DNA from: Adineta vaga
Taxonomy: Eukaryota; Rotifera
Length of the DNA: 64,000 nucleotides
Assembly (NCBI GenBank): GCA_021613535.1
Contig: CP075492.1
Span: 1,612,001-1,676,000, forward strand
Reading direction: 5' to 3'
Part shown: positions 1 through 11,911 of the stretch, in pieces
Layout of the letters: every line of letters starts with the position of its first letter
Numbering within the stretch: the first letter of the stretch is position 1
Translations under genes and position numbers: made by a program
The notes under the pieces: generated by a model
What the model saw: the letters and a program-made list of their open reading frames with translations, nothing else
What the model was told of the DNA's origin: nothing
Databases searched by the model: none

Positions 1-1016
1 TTTCTTTGATGGTGCATCAACATCAATCTTTATTCGTGATCTTTCTCTTGCTTATCAAGACGATAGTTCGCTTTTTGTTGATGTCAATTCATTTCAATAT
101 ATTGATTATTCTATTCATGAACATATTATGGCTATGACATTAGCTCGTGAATTTTGGTTTGCTCAACTTCATGGATGTGATCTTCAACATTCATTATCAT
201 TACCATATGATCGATCTCATTCATCAAACCACCACCGATCTGGCTTAGCTTCTACAACTCAAATAACATTAAATGAGTCTGTATGTACATCATTTCTACA
301 TTATGCATCATCACATCATCTAACACTTTTTCAACTTGGACTATCGATATTCTATGTATTTCTATTCAAATTAACTCACAATGACACTGATTTGTGTGTT
401 GGTACTATCAATGCCAATCGATATCGATCTGAATTATATAATATGATAGGAATGTTTGTAGCAACATTACCATATCATATTCACCTCGATGCAGATTGGT
501 CATTTGATGAACTTGTTCATCATGTAAGAGAAATGTGTGTATCAATTCTTGAACATTCTCATTATCCACTTCAACACATTCTCAATGACTTTCATCTCAA
601 TCAATCTAATCTTAGATTTCTGGAAACAATGTTCGATTTTATCACTTTGTCCGAAAATGAGACGTACTTATCGATGAATGATACAAGATTAGAAGAAGTA
701 TCATTAGATCAATCATATGAAGTTAGTAAATTTGATTTCATGTTATCATTTGTTTATAATCCAACGTTAGAAAATAATACCAGATTGTCATTCAATTTTA
801 TATGTTCTCATGATTTATTCGATGAGAAAACTGTTGCAAGTATAGCTGAACGATTTTCGTATTGTATGGAACAATTGTTGTTTCGATCGAATGAAATAGT
901 GGATGAAGTGAAGACCTGTGTGACCACTGTACCGAAAGTTAACCTAATATTACCGAAGGAAGGAAATGAAATCAATGATGTTATATTTCAGCGACAATCA
1001 AATATCACAAATGAAG
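1..1016 (+). CDS. NRPS unit 0: 3' part of condensation-type domain Cb (partial)
   Basis: This is the tail of an NRPS condensation domain that enters the window in mid-exon, reading from base 2. The first visible residues (FFDGAS) are the end of the catalytic HHxxxDG motif; the complete copies at 5.9, 15.9 and 32.9 kb read HHAFFDG. Further along are the C5-like IGMFVATLP and the C6-like YPLQHI motifs typical of peptide-bond-forming C domains. The exon ends in phase 1 at a GAAG|GTAGGT donor. It is nearly identical to the Cb exons of units 1, 2 and 4, with a few private substitutions near its end. If the donor is ignored, the frame stops at a TAA about 15 bases later, followed by AATAAA, so a true gene end here cannot be fully excluded. 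Confidence 0.85.
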
Positions 1017-1905
1017 GTAGGTTTATCTTCTAATAAAAAATTTGTCGTTGGTGTTAAAGTTGCATATTAGGATTAATATCTGATATAAGTCTGTTGTGCA
1101 GACGCCAAGTAGCATTGCTACGATTTGCATATACGACTAGTGTTCGCATGCTTTTTCCTTGTAGAAGCAGCGGCATCTGCAAAGTTACTGTACAATATGT
1201 TGGTTAGCATTTTAGGAAATGCGTTGGTATGAAAATTGTGAGAAGTACCTCATTCAAGAGAAATGTTTCGTTCTTGATTTTTTTTGAAATTTATTTCTTG
1301 AATTTTGACATCGGAGTTCGAACACAGTATCTTGTCGATTTATGTGGAGTAGCATAGGAACTTGGCCGTTACACGTATGAAAGACGAATGGTTAATGTTC
1401 ATTTGATCAGTTTGCCGTCGCCAAAAAAAGAAACATTCTGTTGCTTTACTTTGTGGTAGAGAACGTAATATCTCAAAATTGCACGTTCACCAGTAGTATG
1501 TTTCGTGCATTTACTGTTTAGGGGAAATAAATAAAGTGATAATTGGAGAGACAGATCTAAAGAGGGGCTTGATTTAATTTTTTCGCTACAATAACTGAAA
1601 CAAAAATAGTAACTCCTTAACGTCGAATTCAGTGTGTACCCTTATGACAGTTCTAAAGAGTAATCGTGTTTAATATTGCAATCACTCCAGCATAATTTAA
1701 AACGGTTTCTCACGTAATTTCGCCGTGTTTTAAGAGCAGTCACACTCTTCAATTTTTTTATTCCCAACTCATTTTCGAAAACAAAAGTTAGCCATCACTC
1801 GCACGAGCACTGAATTTTTAATCATAAGGAGAAAAGACAAGGAAAACGGCTAGTAGGCGAAATGTTACATCATCCCGATCTAAATCATTGATACTTCTAC
1901 TGTAG
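1017..1905 (+). other. Inter-unit intron 0/1 (889 bp)
   Basis: There is no coding content. The donor GTAGGT at 1017 and the acceptor ...CTGTAG at 1905 join a phase-1 exon to a phase-1 exon, giving an alanine codon before PASYAQ. Most of this sequence is repeated almost unchanged at 33952-34837 between units 4 and 5, so intron and exons were copied together. It is about 15 times longer than the introns within a unit. Confidence 0.65.
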
Positions 1906-4900
1906 CACCAGCATCGTATGCACAAACTCGCATTTGGCTTGATGAACAAATGCGATTTGATCCTGATCATCCGCAAGTTGCAATCTATAACATGCCTTTC
2001 GTTTATCACCTTTCCTCACACAATACTATATCAGTGAAACAACTACAACATGCACTTTATCTCACTGTCAACAAACACCTTTCACTTCACACAGCATTCA
2101 TTTTCGACAAGGATACGAATATATTGATGCAACGAATTGTGGAAATTAATAACAATCACATGACTTTATTTGCATTTACTGAGAGCACTTATCAAACACA
2201 AGAACAACTCAACAATATCATACAAGAAGAGAAAAGAAATCCTCAACTTTTTAATCTTGCTCAAGGTCTTGTCTTTCGATGTCATCTTGTTTATTACAAA
2301 CAAATCTCTTCCGAAAAGCTACTCTCAGAAAAAGATATAATCATCTTCAATTTTCATCATGCAGCATTTGATTTTCCATCAATGCAGATATTTCTTCATG
2401 ATCTTAATCAAGCATATAGGACAGATGAATTACGCAACGACAATCACGAAACGGATTTACGTTATCTTGATTGTAAATATACACACTTATTACACTTTTC
2501 TCTTTATCATATGTCACTTGTCATCATTTTCTAGATGTTGCCATCGAACAACAAATGTCAATGACTGGTGCGCAAATGTTTTGGCTTGATACTCTACATA
2601 ATAGTAGACTTGATCAATCTCTTTCATTACCATACGATCGATATCGTCTTGCAAATGAACATCGAACTGGTCGTGGAACATCGATTTCTTTTGATTTTGG
2701 ACAAGATCTTTCACATTACTTTCTTTCGTATGCATCGACAAATAACATGTCACTTGAATATTTGTCACTCATCACTTACTTCATCTTCTTATTCAAATTA
2801 ACCAACGGAGAAAAAGATCTATGTATTGGAATGAATACACATGGACGATATCGAGATGAACTTCGATCGATCATTGGAATGTTTGCCAATGCTATTCCTC
2901 TTCGATATCAACTTGATCCTCACTCATCCTTTCATAAAGTCACTGAAGAAATGCGATCAGTGATCAGCAATACTATGAAATATTCATATTTTCCACTTCA
3001 GCGTATTCTTGCTCAACATCCTCATCTATCAAATCCTGCATTTCTTGATACATCATTCGACTTTACATCATCTATGACAAAGGCTGATGAAAACAAAATA
3101 ATGCTTGGTGATAATGCACTTATTCTAGCACCATATTCGATTGAGATTAGTGAAGATGAAATCATGAGTGAATTTGATTTTATTGTCACTTTCCATCATA
3201 CTTTGGATCTTAATGAACTCTCATGTTCAATCAATGCATCATTCGATTTATTTCACATAGAAACTGTTAATAAGATTACACAACAGCTTCATTCGATGTT
3301 ATATCAATTATCGACATCTGGTCATAGTCAATTGACGAAACCACTCTATGAATTGTCATTAACATTACCAAATGAACAATTACTTCTACAATCAATGAAT
3401 AATACAGAAATATCATTTCCGTCTGCCAAATGTATTCATCATGAGTTTGTTTCTAAAGCAATGAAATATTCACAAAAGCTTGCTGTTGAATTAGATGATC
3501 AATCGTTGACATATTGTGAGCTGTTGTATTATGTTCAGGTATTATCTTTGACTTTATTGAATAACTATTGTATAAAAGTTGGTGAAATCATTTGCCAATG
3601 TGTCGAAAGAAGTATATCAATGGTAAGTTGATGAATGAGAAACTTATCTCTTGATATATTCATGGGAAATCGTTCTTCACTCTAGGTGATTGGCATAATG
3701 GGAATTCTGATGGCTGGTGGTGCATATTGTCCACTATCACCTCGAGATCCAAAAGATCGTTTACATGCACTTATGCAACAAACTCAAAGTCATTTTGTAG
3801 TTGTACACTGGTTAACAAAGTATAAAGTAGATGAGGGAAATGTATAGTCAATATTGATTCAGTATTGATCAATAATGACATTCAGAATGGTATAAATGTT
3901 GATCAATTGGCAAAAGTCATGGTGACATCAGAAGATATTGCATACATAATTTTTACAAGCGGCTCGACGGGAGCACCAAAAGGGGTACGTAATTGTGAAA
4001 ACTGTAGTTGACTATAGGAATAGTTTCTTTTGTACCGAATTCCAGGTTCAAATCCGGCATGCTAATTTCATCGATTTTATCTACTCTTGGATAAATATTG
4101 GTATCACGAAAGTCACTGATACAATATTGCAATTTGGTCGGTGTTCTTTTGATGGTCATTTGTTAGATATAATGGGAGGATTTATGGTTGGAGCCAGTTT
4201 GGTTATATTACATCCACGAGGAGTTTTAGATTTTGTTTATATCGCGCACACCTTGAAGCGAAAATACATAAGCTCGTTTGTTGGTGTTCCTACCGTGATT
4301 TATAATGTCATCCATTTCCTACAACGAATAAATGACCTCCCTGCTTTGGATTGCTTTCGATTACTTGGTTGCTGTGGTATTGATTTTGAATTTTTTTTGT
4401 AAAACTTCGTTTGTCAATTTATTTCTATTGTAGGTGAGCCGTTTTCTGTACCACTGATGAAGCTATTACCAAGTGCTTTAAGAAACACATGTAACATATG
4501 GAATTTATATGGTCCAGCAGAGGCAACCATTGGTTGTACTGTTCATCTTTTGGAGCATAACATGCACCATGAAAATATTCCAATCGGACATCCGCTACCA
4601 AACTATCGTCATCTAATTGTGGATGAATATTTGCAGAGTGTATTGATAAACCAAGAAGGGGAGCTACTTGTTGGAGGAGTAGGCGTCTTTGCTGGTTATC
4701 TTGGCCGTGACGATTTAACATCGAAAGGGATGGTTTATATCAATGATGTGTTGTTTTATCGAACTGGTGATCTTGTCAAGATAGATCATCATAATCTTAT
4801 TCGATATCAAGGAAGAAAAGATTTTCAAATCAAATTACATGGACAAAGAATTGAACTTGGTGAAATTGAACGATGTCTACTGAGTATATCGTCCATCTCA

Positions 4901-5438
4901 GCTTGTGTTGTCATCAAATGTGGTGAAGATCATCTTGTTGCTTATGTTCAAAGTTCAGTCATAAATGAAAAGGAATTACGTGACTATTGTCAATCACATC
5001 TTCCACCACATATGATTCCATCTCGCTTCATTATTCTTGATAAGTTACCTCTAAATGCAAATGGAAAAGTTGATCGAAAACGTCTTCCAGCACCTGACTT
5101 CATTTCTCTCTCTTCAATAAATCTCAACGATGTTAACCGATTGTTAGAACCAACAAGTGAAATTGAATCTATCATCCATCGCATATGGTGTGATCTATTG
5201 AAACAAAAACAAATCTCTATAAATACAAACATATTCACTATTGGTGGTCATTCATTAATTATCATGCAACTTCTGCATCGATATAAAGTAGAATTTCGAT
5301 TAGAAATAATCTCAATTGCCATTAGTGATCTATTTCAACATCCAACAATCATTGATCATGCACAACTTATCTATCAGATTGTGCATTCTAAATTGAATAA
5401 AGATGATTATTGTTGGCATTCATTAAATATCCTCACAG
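1906..5438 (+). CDS. NRPS unit 1: Ca condensation-like, adenylation and carrier domains (frameshifted)
   Basis: Exons are 1906-2472, 2535-3622, 3686-3984, 4046-4376 and 4434-5438, joined by introns of 55-63 bp with GT..AG ends. Ca (1906 to about 3350) starts with APASYAQTRIW (C1) and carries HHAAFDF, where the usual final Gly of HHxxxDG is Phe; IGMFANAIPLR is the C5 motif. The adenylation domain (about 3360-5085) shows FTSGSTGAPKG (A3), CSFDGH (A4), NLYGPAEAT (A5), GELLVGGVGVFAGYL (A6), YRTGDL (A7), GRKDFQIKLHGQRIELGEIE (A8), LPPHMIP (A9) and NGKVDR (A10). The carrier domain has IGGHSL, whose Ser takes the phosphopantetheine arm. Exon 3 is 299 bases against 300 in units 2, 4 and 5, and carries an in-frame TAG at 3845-3847. 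As sequenced, this adenylation domain is broken. My by-eye pocket line-up is D-G-L-V-G-C-L-I-G; I do not assign a substrate. Confidence 0.85.
3842..3847 (+). other. 1-bp deletion and stop in unit 1 adenylation exon
   Basis: Reading from the acceptor at 3685, the frame meets TAG at 3845-3847. The same exon in units 2, 4 and 5 is 300 bases and open; here it is 299. The frame resumes correctly at VNID and runs to the A3 motif. The change lies between the A2 and A3 motifs. It is either a real inactivating deletion or a sequence error. Confidence 0.8.
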
Positions 5439-5493
5439 GTAAAGGTATCCTTTGAAAAAGAGTCTAATAATCACATTCTATTTCTTATTTTAG

Positions 5494-6994
5494 CTAAGGC
5501 ATCCTTTGCCCAAGAACGCATTTTCTTAGATGAAAACATTCGCTTTTGTGCTTCTGCAGTAGATGATATTACAAACATGTATGTTATTCCATTAATATAT
5601 CGTGTTTCATCGCTAAATATTCATCATATATCAATTTCACGATTATATCATGCATATCAATGTATCATTAGAAAACATAAGATTCTTCGAACAGCACTTT
5701 ACCTTGATCGAAATGGTGTCATTGTACAAGACTGTCGAAAATACGAATTACTCGCACAATGATATCGAAACATATGCTTTTTCAATAGTGAATGTCTCCA
5801 AAGAAGATCACGATAAGAGTGAAGCTGTGAAGAGAATCTTGAATAAATCTGATTTATTTGATTTATCAAAAGGACATGTCATTAATTGTCACATTCTTCG
5901 TTCTCAGAATAGTTCAAATGGAAATGATGATGACATGTTGACTAGAGATGATTTGATATTATTTACTATACATCATGCTTTCTTTGATGGTGCATCAACA
6001 TCAATCTTTATTCGTGATCTTTCTCTTGCTTATCAAGACGATAGTTCGCTTTTTGTTGATGTCAATTCATTTCAATATATTGATTATTCTATTCATGAAC
6101 ATATTATGGCTATGACATTAGCTCGTGAATTTTGGTTTGCTCAACTTCATGGATGTGATCTTCAACATTCATTATCATTACCATATGATCGATCTCATTC
6201 ATCAAACCGCCACCGATCTGGCTTAGCTTCTACAACTCAAATAACATTAAATGATTCGGTATGTACATCATTTCTACATTATGCATCATCACATCATCTG
6301 ACACTTTTTCAACTTGGACTATCGATATTTTATGTATTTCTATTCAAATTATCTCACAATGACACTGATTTGTGTGTTGGCACTATCAATGCCAATCGAT
6401 ATCGATCTGAATTATATAATATGATAGGAATGTTTGTAGCAACATTACCATATCATATTCAACTCAATGCAGATTGGTCATTTGATGAACTTGTTCATCA
6501 TGTAAGAGAAATGTGTGTATCAATTCTTGAACATTCTCATTATCCACTTCAACACATTCTCAATGACTTTCATCTCAATCAATCTAATCTTAGATTTCTG
6601 GAAACAATCTTCGATTTTATCACTTTGTCCGAAAATGAGACGTACTTATCGATGAATGATACAAGATTAGAAGAAGTATCATTAGATCAATCATATGAAG
6701 TTAGTAAATTTGATTTCATGTTATCATTTGTTTATAATCCAACGTTAGAAAATAATACCAGATTGTCATTCAATTTGATATGTTCTCATGATTTATTTGA
6801 TGAGAAATCTGTCGCAACTATAGCCGAACGATTTTCGTATTGTATGGAACAATTGTTGTTTCGATCGAATGAAACAGTGGATGAAGTGAAGACCTGTGTG
6901 AACACTGTATCGAAAGTTAACCTAATATTACCGAAGGAAGGAAATGAAATCAATGATGTTATACTTCAGCGACAATTCAACAACTTCGATGAAG
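5494..6994 (+). CDS. NRPS unit 1: condensation domain Cb (frameshifted)
   Basis: A single exon starts in phase 1 with AKASFAQERIF (C1) and carries an intact HHAFFDG catalytic motif at about 5970-5990, followed by IGMFVATLP and YPLQHI. It lies directly after the carrier domain of unit 1 and should accept the peptidyl chain from it. The exon is 1501 bases; the matching exons of units 2 and 4 are 1500. The extra base is an A in the GAAAAT run near 5739-5742, which breaks the frame about 80 codons in. The rest of the protein is otherwise nearly identical to the other Cb copies. A homopolymer sequencing error is a serious alternative. Confidence 0.85.
5738..5743 (+). other. 1-bp insertion in unit 1 Cb exon
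   Basis: The run CGAAAATACG here reads CGAAATACG at the same place in units 2 and 4 (about 15740 and 32696). The extra A shifts the frame and leads to a stop at about 5760. Because it is a homopolymer, an assembly or read error is plausible. Confidence 0.75.
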
Positions 6995-8374
6995 GTAGGT
7001 TTTCTAGTTTCCGCTGTTTTCCGTTGTTAAGGTTTACTCAAAAAGATTCTTGAAAACGTTGGGTAATCTGTGACTATACATTCTAAAAAAGTTTACATTC
7101 TACAGAAGCTTGAAAAGACTGCGTAGGTGTCAAAAAGCTTCTTAAAGCATTGAAGTGCCAAAAGAAACAGCCATTGAATTTTGCATGGGATGGAGAATAT
7201 GATTTTGTAACAGAATCATTATCATTAATAACAAATTAAGTTGCAGAAAAGTATAATTCGAAGAAAACCACTAATCGAGCGGCATAGCGGTATAAGGATA
7301 TATTCTAGTAGTATGGTGATTTTGCGGTATACCTATGTACAGTAATACAGCAATACTACTATAGCATATCAGGGTGCCATTATGTAATTGTAGAACTGGA
7401 TGGTGCACATGGTTAGATAGTTTACTTCTGAAAGCAATTTTGAAGGAGATTCTAGAGAAAAATAGAAATAGATTTCAATTGACTACAAATTCACGTATTC
7501 CATGAATTATAAATCTGCGAACATTCAAGTTTTTGGATTGTGTTCAAAATAAGAATTATCGTACATGAAACCTTTTAAAATTAAGTAGAGTAAAAAAGAA
7601 GGTTCCGTAGGAGAATATGCATTCTTGAAAGCTCTTTATGAGTGCTAATGGTTGCCAGCAAAATTGCATCGATTTAGCGGGCGTTTTGTACAAAAGTTTT
7701 GAACTTAACCCTTCCACATTAAAACTATTATTTCTGAGACGTTTTAGTTAACTTTCAAATTAAATACGAAGATAGAGAAAGCAATTGAAAAGAAGATATA
7801 TGAAGACAATATTTATAAGTATTCAGCTCACAAGATTTTATAAAATTCTTCAGTATCTTGATGCAGAAGAATTCATATTATTTCATAAAAATTGAATTAT
7901 TCAACGTGTGCAGCTTTTTGATGCTACGGGACTGAAAGGATTCATGGAAAATTTCGAAGGTTGCGTATTCTCATACACCGTATTTGTGAGGGCTCTCGTA
8001 CTATATGGATCTACTTTAGAGTTTACATTGTTCTATAGAGACCGTAATAGGTAACATTTGTTTGATTAATTTGAGGGTATCTGAAAAAGAAAGCTCATCT
8101 AGTTGTACGTACTACTTTACAGAGAAACTATTATATTTCACTTCGTTTACCTCCATGATATATTTAATTCTTTTATTCTCTGACATAACGAGTATAAAAA
8201 AACTAACATAACTACAGCTTTAATGTGAGTGAAAAATTTAACATTCTCCGTGAAAAAGAGATATAAGATTATTCTACGTTCTCAAAATCTAACACGTGTT
8301 AAACATATTTCTGCGTTATTGATGAATCAATGAATAATTACAAAAGGAAACGCCAACTATTTAATGACGACTTA

Positions 8375-8681
8375 CGAGGAACACTATTTAGGTGTAACAA
8401 GCCGATTTCATTCATTCATATGGCATTTGATAGACTATAGTGGGGTAGTCAAAACCTAAAAATATTAGCTGCCACCTCCCGCTCGTTGAGTCGTAATACG
8501 CATATTTCTCTCAAATTTTTCGATTACAAATAAACATAAAAAAATGCCTAATTCGATTTAGGAGATGTTTTAACCTATATAAATCTTCATTAAATGTGGT
8601 TATATAACCTTTTTTTTCTCTTCTCAATCATATGTGGGATGTTTCTCTTCCCTTCTCAGTCATATATGTACATGTATATAT
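8375..8681 (+). repeat. Left terminal inverted repeat of the pogo-like element
   Basis: 307 bases repeated in inverted orientation at 10675-10981. The near-perfect match between arms indicates recent transposition or recent conversion between arms. Confidence 0.85.
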
Positions 8682-8744
8682 CACACAATACGTTTTTTCG
8701 AAAAATATGAAGAAAAGATGATATAATCGGTTCTTTCTTAAAGT

Positions 8745-9641
8745 TTAATGAAAATGATACTTTTCAAAAAAATGTTCAAAACATAAAACATCATCACAAT
8801 ATGCGCAAGTAATGAATGGAGTCGGATCTATACAGCTTTGTGAGTGGCAGTGATTGTCGATGAATGAAAAACAGGTTTCTTTGACATTTTTAAAAACACC
8901 TGGACTGATTGTCGAATAACCAGACTGGTACCACGAGTATTGAATCATTGCATGGAACTTTGGCGACGATAACTGATTAAAAACGAGTGAGTTGAGTTTG
9001 ATAATGTTATTTCGTTGCGCCAAATTAATATCCATACCATACAAACGTACATGATGATACATTTTACGAACTAAATACTTATATTGCCGATTGTAATACA
9101 CATCACATGGCTGTATCATTGCTGTTGTTTTCTTTGGAATCTCTAAACGTTTTAAATACTTCAGATCGGCATATAATGTTTCATCACGTTGACCACCCCA
9201 ATAATCGGAAAGAAGAAGACATTTTTTATCTCCGATAGTTGGTTTGAGCACATTGTCGATCCAATATTTGACTAGACTAGTAGTAAGTTTCCCTGACTTG
9301 GAACAGGTAATTGCAATGTTGGAAGCAGTAAAAAGATTTTTTTTAATATTTTCACTTAAATGTCCACTGCCTTCTTTTAAACAGAGAAAAAGAGGGCCAA
9401 TATGACGACCAGACATAGAGATCATCGGTTGAACTGTATAACTATGAGTCGTGTTGTTGATAGATTGAACTTTGCCTAAAGTGAGATGCTCACCTTCAAA
9501 GCTCAATGTACGATTAGAGAATAATTCCAACTGAAGACCCGATTGATCGGTATTGAAAACATTGACTAGGTTGTATTTTGGGTATGATCTTCTGCACCTT
9601 TGCCACGAACTGATCAGCTGATTGTTTGATATCTTCATCAT
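8745..9641 (-). pseudogene. Transposase catalytic part (DDE superfamily, pogo-like)
   Basis: The 298-residue ORF covers the catalytic core. It has FNTDQSG (first Asp), LLLSDYWGG (second Asp, in place of the usual LLLDN) and AMIQPCDVYYNRQYK (third Asp, matching QPxDxG of DDE_1 transposases). The C-terminal tail has Cys/His pairs (CAYCDD, CFEHFFEKYHFH) that could bind zinc. The first 20-odd residues overlap the upstream ORF in another frame, so the real protein would join the two near 9580. As written the gene is frameshifted. It lies on the - strand, antisense to the NRPS. Confidence 0.75.
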
Positions 9642-10347
9642 TATCGACCTGTCTTTTTGTCACAAGCTTCGTAATTTTTCTACCACATATATGATGACGT
9701 CGCTTGAACTGGTGAAGCCAAAAGTCAGTTGCAGCAAATGTTGTGTCATTAATTTCTCTCGCTTTCTTCATTGCCCAATGTTTTAAATCGATTTCATGCA
9801 CCGATAAAAGCTGTGCTCTTGCTTTTTCAAAACAACTGAAGGTGAAACTATCAATTTCTTCAAGTTTTTGCTTTTTTGTTCCACCAGCAGCAATATATTT
9901 GCGAAAACGTTCGATATAATTTCGGGATTTGACTGATCTAAAGCTATGTTGGAGCGCGCGCCAGCTGTGTCTCTTTTTACCTGTTCGAGGATTGACTTCA
10001 TCATAATAAAAAATGACTTTCTTCATGTACTCTATGGAAAATTGATTGAGTAAACTCTTGTCATCATCATCATTTTCTTCTTCGTTATAATCACTATCGT
10101 GAGAATCGTCTTCATCTGAATCGCTGTCATCATCTTCACCAAACTGATCAATAATGAAGGAGTAGTCGAGGGTATCTTGATGTTCGAAATGGTACTCTGT
10201 GCTATTTAAAATTGAGAGAAGAGTTTCGAATAATTGTTTTGCTACGTCTTCATCGCGAACAGTTGGATCAGTTGAACGGACGATCGAACGAGGAAGTTTA
10301 AGTATATATTTTGACAATAATCGTACAACGTGTTGTGGATTGATCAT
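9514..10347 (-). pseudogene. Transposase N-terminal part with CENP-B-like DNA-binding domain
   Basis: The 277-residue ORF starts at 10347. It has an acidic stretch (about residues 71-97, rich in Asp, Glu and Ser), then a helix-turn-helix region and a CENP-B/Tc5-type segment around residues 185-230 (KKAREIN, FAATDFWLHQFKRRHHI, KLVTKRQ). Such domains bind the terminal repeats in pogo/Tigger transposases. The reading frame should pass into the catalytic ORF near 9575-9585 at a short A run but is out of phase by one base. The last 20-odd residues of this ORF are therefore out of frame. A single full transposase is probably disrupted here. Confidence 0.75.
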
Positions 10348-10512
10348 GCCTGATTGTGAGCGTGTAATTCAACGAGAATAGATAAGATAAGTGATAAGTG
10401 AATCGAATCGAATGATTTATTGTAGAAAATCAGGAGTATAAATAGCACGAACGACAAAGGTGAAGAGATGATTTTACATAACAAAGACAGAGATGATGAA
10501 ATTGAACTGAAA

Positions 10513-10592
10513 AATGGTAAAAGATGATGAAACTAGGCTGAACAATGGTAAAAGATGATGAAACTAGGCTGAACAATGGTAAAAGATGATGA
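10513..10592 (+). repeat. 31-bp tandem repeat, about 2.6 copies
   Basis: A unit starting AATGGTAAAAGATGATGAAA repeats at 10513, 10544 and, in part, 10575. It lies between the right terminal repeat and the transposase start, in the leader of the element. Confidence 0.75.
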
Positions 10593-10674
10593 CATGAATA
10601 TGAACAAAGAGAAGTGATGATGAAATGTAGAACATACGTTATCATATGTTCACGAGTGCAGAAAAATATTCGTC

Positions 10675-10981
10675 ATATATACATGTACATATATGACTGA
10701 GAAGGAAAGAGAAACATCCCACATATGATTGAGAAGAGAAAAAAAAGGTTATATAACCACATTTAATGAAGATTTATATAGGTTAAAACATCTCCTAAAT
10801 CGAATTAGGCATTTTTTTATGTTTATTTGTAATCGAAAAATTTGAGAGAAATATGCGTATTACGACTCAACGAGCGGGAGGTGGCAGCTAATATTTTTAG
10901 GTTTTGACTACCCCACTATAGTCTATCAAATGCCATATGAATGAATGAAATCGGCTTGTTACACCTAAATAGTGTTCCTCG
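10675..10981 (-). repeat. Right terminal inverted repeat of the pogo-like element
   Basis: Inverted copy of 8375-8681. The outermost bases CCTCG are followed by TTA, matching the TTA before the left end. Confidence 0.85.
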
Positions 10982-11911
10982 TTAGATGCGTTATTTTCTA
11001 ATAGTTGTAAAGGATAAACTCGTGAAATGTTTGATTTTTTTGACAACGTTTTGAATCAATCAGACTTGCGTAACATATAATCAAGCAACAGAAGAATATC
11101 CAAAGGCATGATTATAGTCTAAGGTGATTAGTAATGGAGTTATACACATGGATGTTGTGTGTGTGATCACATTTATTCCTTAATTTTGAACTTTCGCGAA
11201 TAAATGCACTCAAGTACTTGATTTTACAGTAAAATAAAGGTTCAGTGTAGTGCATGACTTCGTAAAAGCGATATTGTTAGATTATCGATAATGCAGTCGA
11301 TTATTATAGTTTTACTATGATTCGTACGATAAAAATTATGAGAGACTGTGACAAACAGCGAATCAAAAAAACAAATCCACTTTCGATAATCTTTGTGACA
11401 CGGATCTCTTATAAATCTTTGTCAGCAAAAACTTACCTGATAATGATCGAATATTAAAATATCTACTACAATAATAAAACCTTCACTACAAGATCAATAA
11501 CGAGAATTTTTCTTTATCCACAACAGTGTATCAATAAAACAGGTCCAGCGTTCTTATAATAACTTTCATCAATTTTCTAAACTCAGTAAAGAGTGTGCCC
11601 TGTGGTCTACTGTTCTCTAATTCGGAGCACATCTACAATCTCTTCCAAAATTCAGTGAAGCGAGCTCAAAATATCCTGAGCGTTAAATGTTTCACATCTC
11701 CCGTGAATTCAGATTTGACTTTTTATTCGATTCTTTTCGAACGACTCACCTTTCAAATAGGCGCTTACCTATCACTGACAAGAGTACTAGATCTACTGTA
11801 CGGGAGAAAGACAGAATATACATGAACTTAACAGTAGGCAGAATGCTACGTCGTGTTCTCGACGCCATTCATACTTCTATGGTTACAACAAATATCCTAC
11901 AATGATTGTAG

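Larger units (their letters stand above)
8375..10981 (-). mobile_element. CENP-B/pogo-type DNA transposon with 307-bp terminal inverted repeats
   Basis: The element is 2607 bp. Its ends are inverted copies of each other over 307 bases (8375-8681 and 10675-10981), with no length difference and one mismatch seen by eye, so the insertion is young. It starts CGAGGAACAC and ends with the complement. TTA stands on both sides (8372-8374 and 10982-10984) and is the likely target duplication; classic pogo elements duplicate TA. Inside, on the - strand, are a DNA-binding ORF and a DDE transposase ORF that are separated by a frameshift. It sits antisense inside an NRPS intron. Confidence 0.85.
6995..11911 (+). 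other. Inter-unit intron 1/2 (4917 bp) hosting a DNA transposon
   Basis: The donor is GAAG|GTAGGT at 6995 and the acceptor GATTGTAG ends at 11911; both are phase 1. Removing the transposon at 8375-10981 and one 3-bp target copy leaves about 2.3 kb. The last 90 bases (from about 11821) are essentially identical to the end of intron 2/3 (from about 22814) and include an ATG at 11902 that could serve as an alternative start. In 6995-8371 and 10985-11820 I see no gene. Confidence 0.6.

Noticed and set aside
5494-6994. Cb as an epimerisation domain (the order A-T-E-C would look the same)
   Set aside because: Cb has C-type motifs (SFAQERIF, IGMFVATLP, YPLQHI) and HHAFFDG without the SWxxL pattern that follows the His motif in epimerisation domains. 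A phylogeny would settle it.
11595-11905. Short + strand ORFs just before unit 2
   Set aside because: They lie inside the intron, overlap in two frames and have no similarity to NRPS parts.
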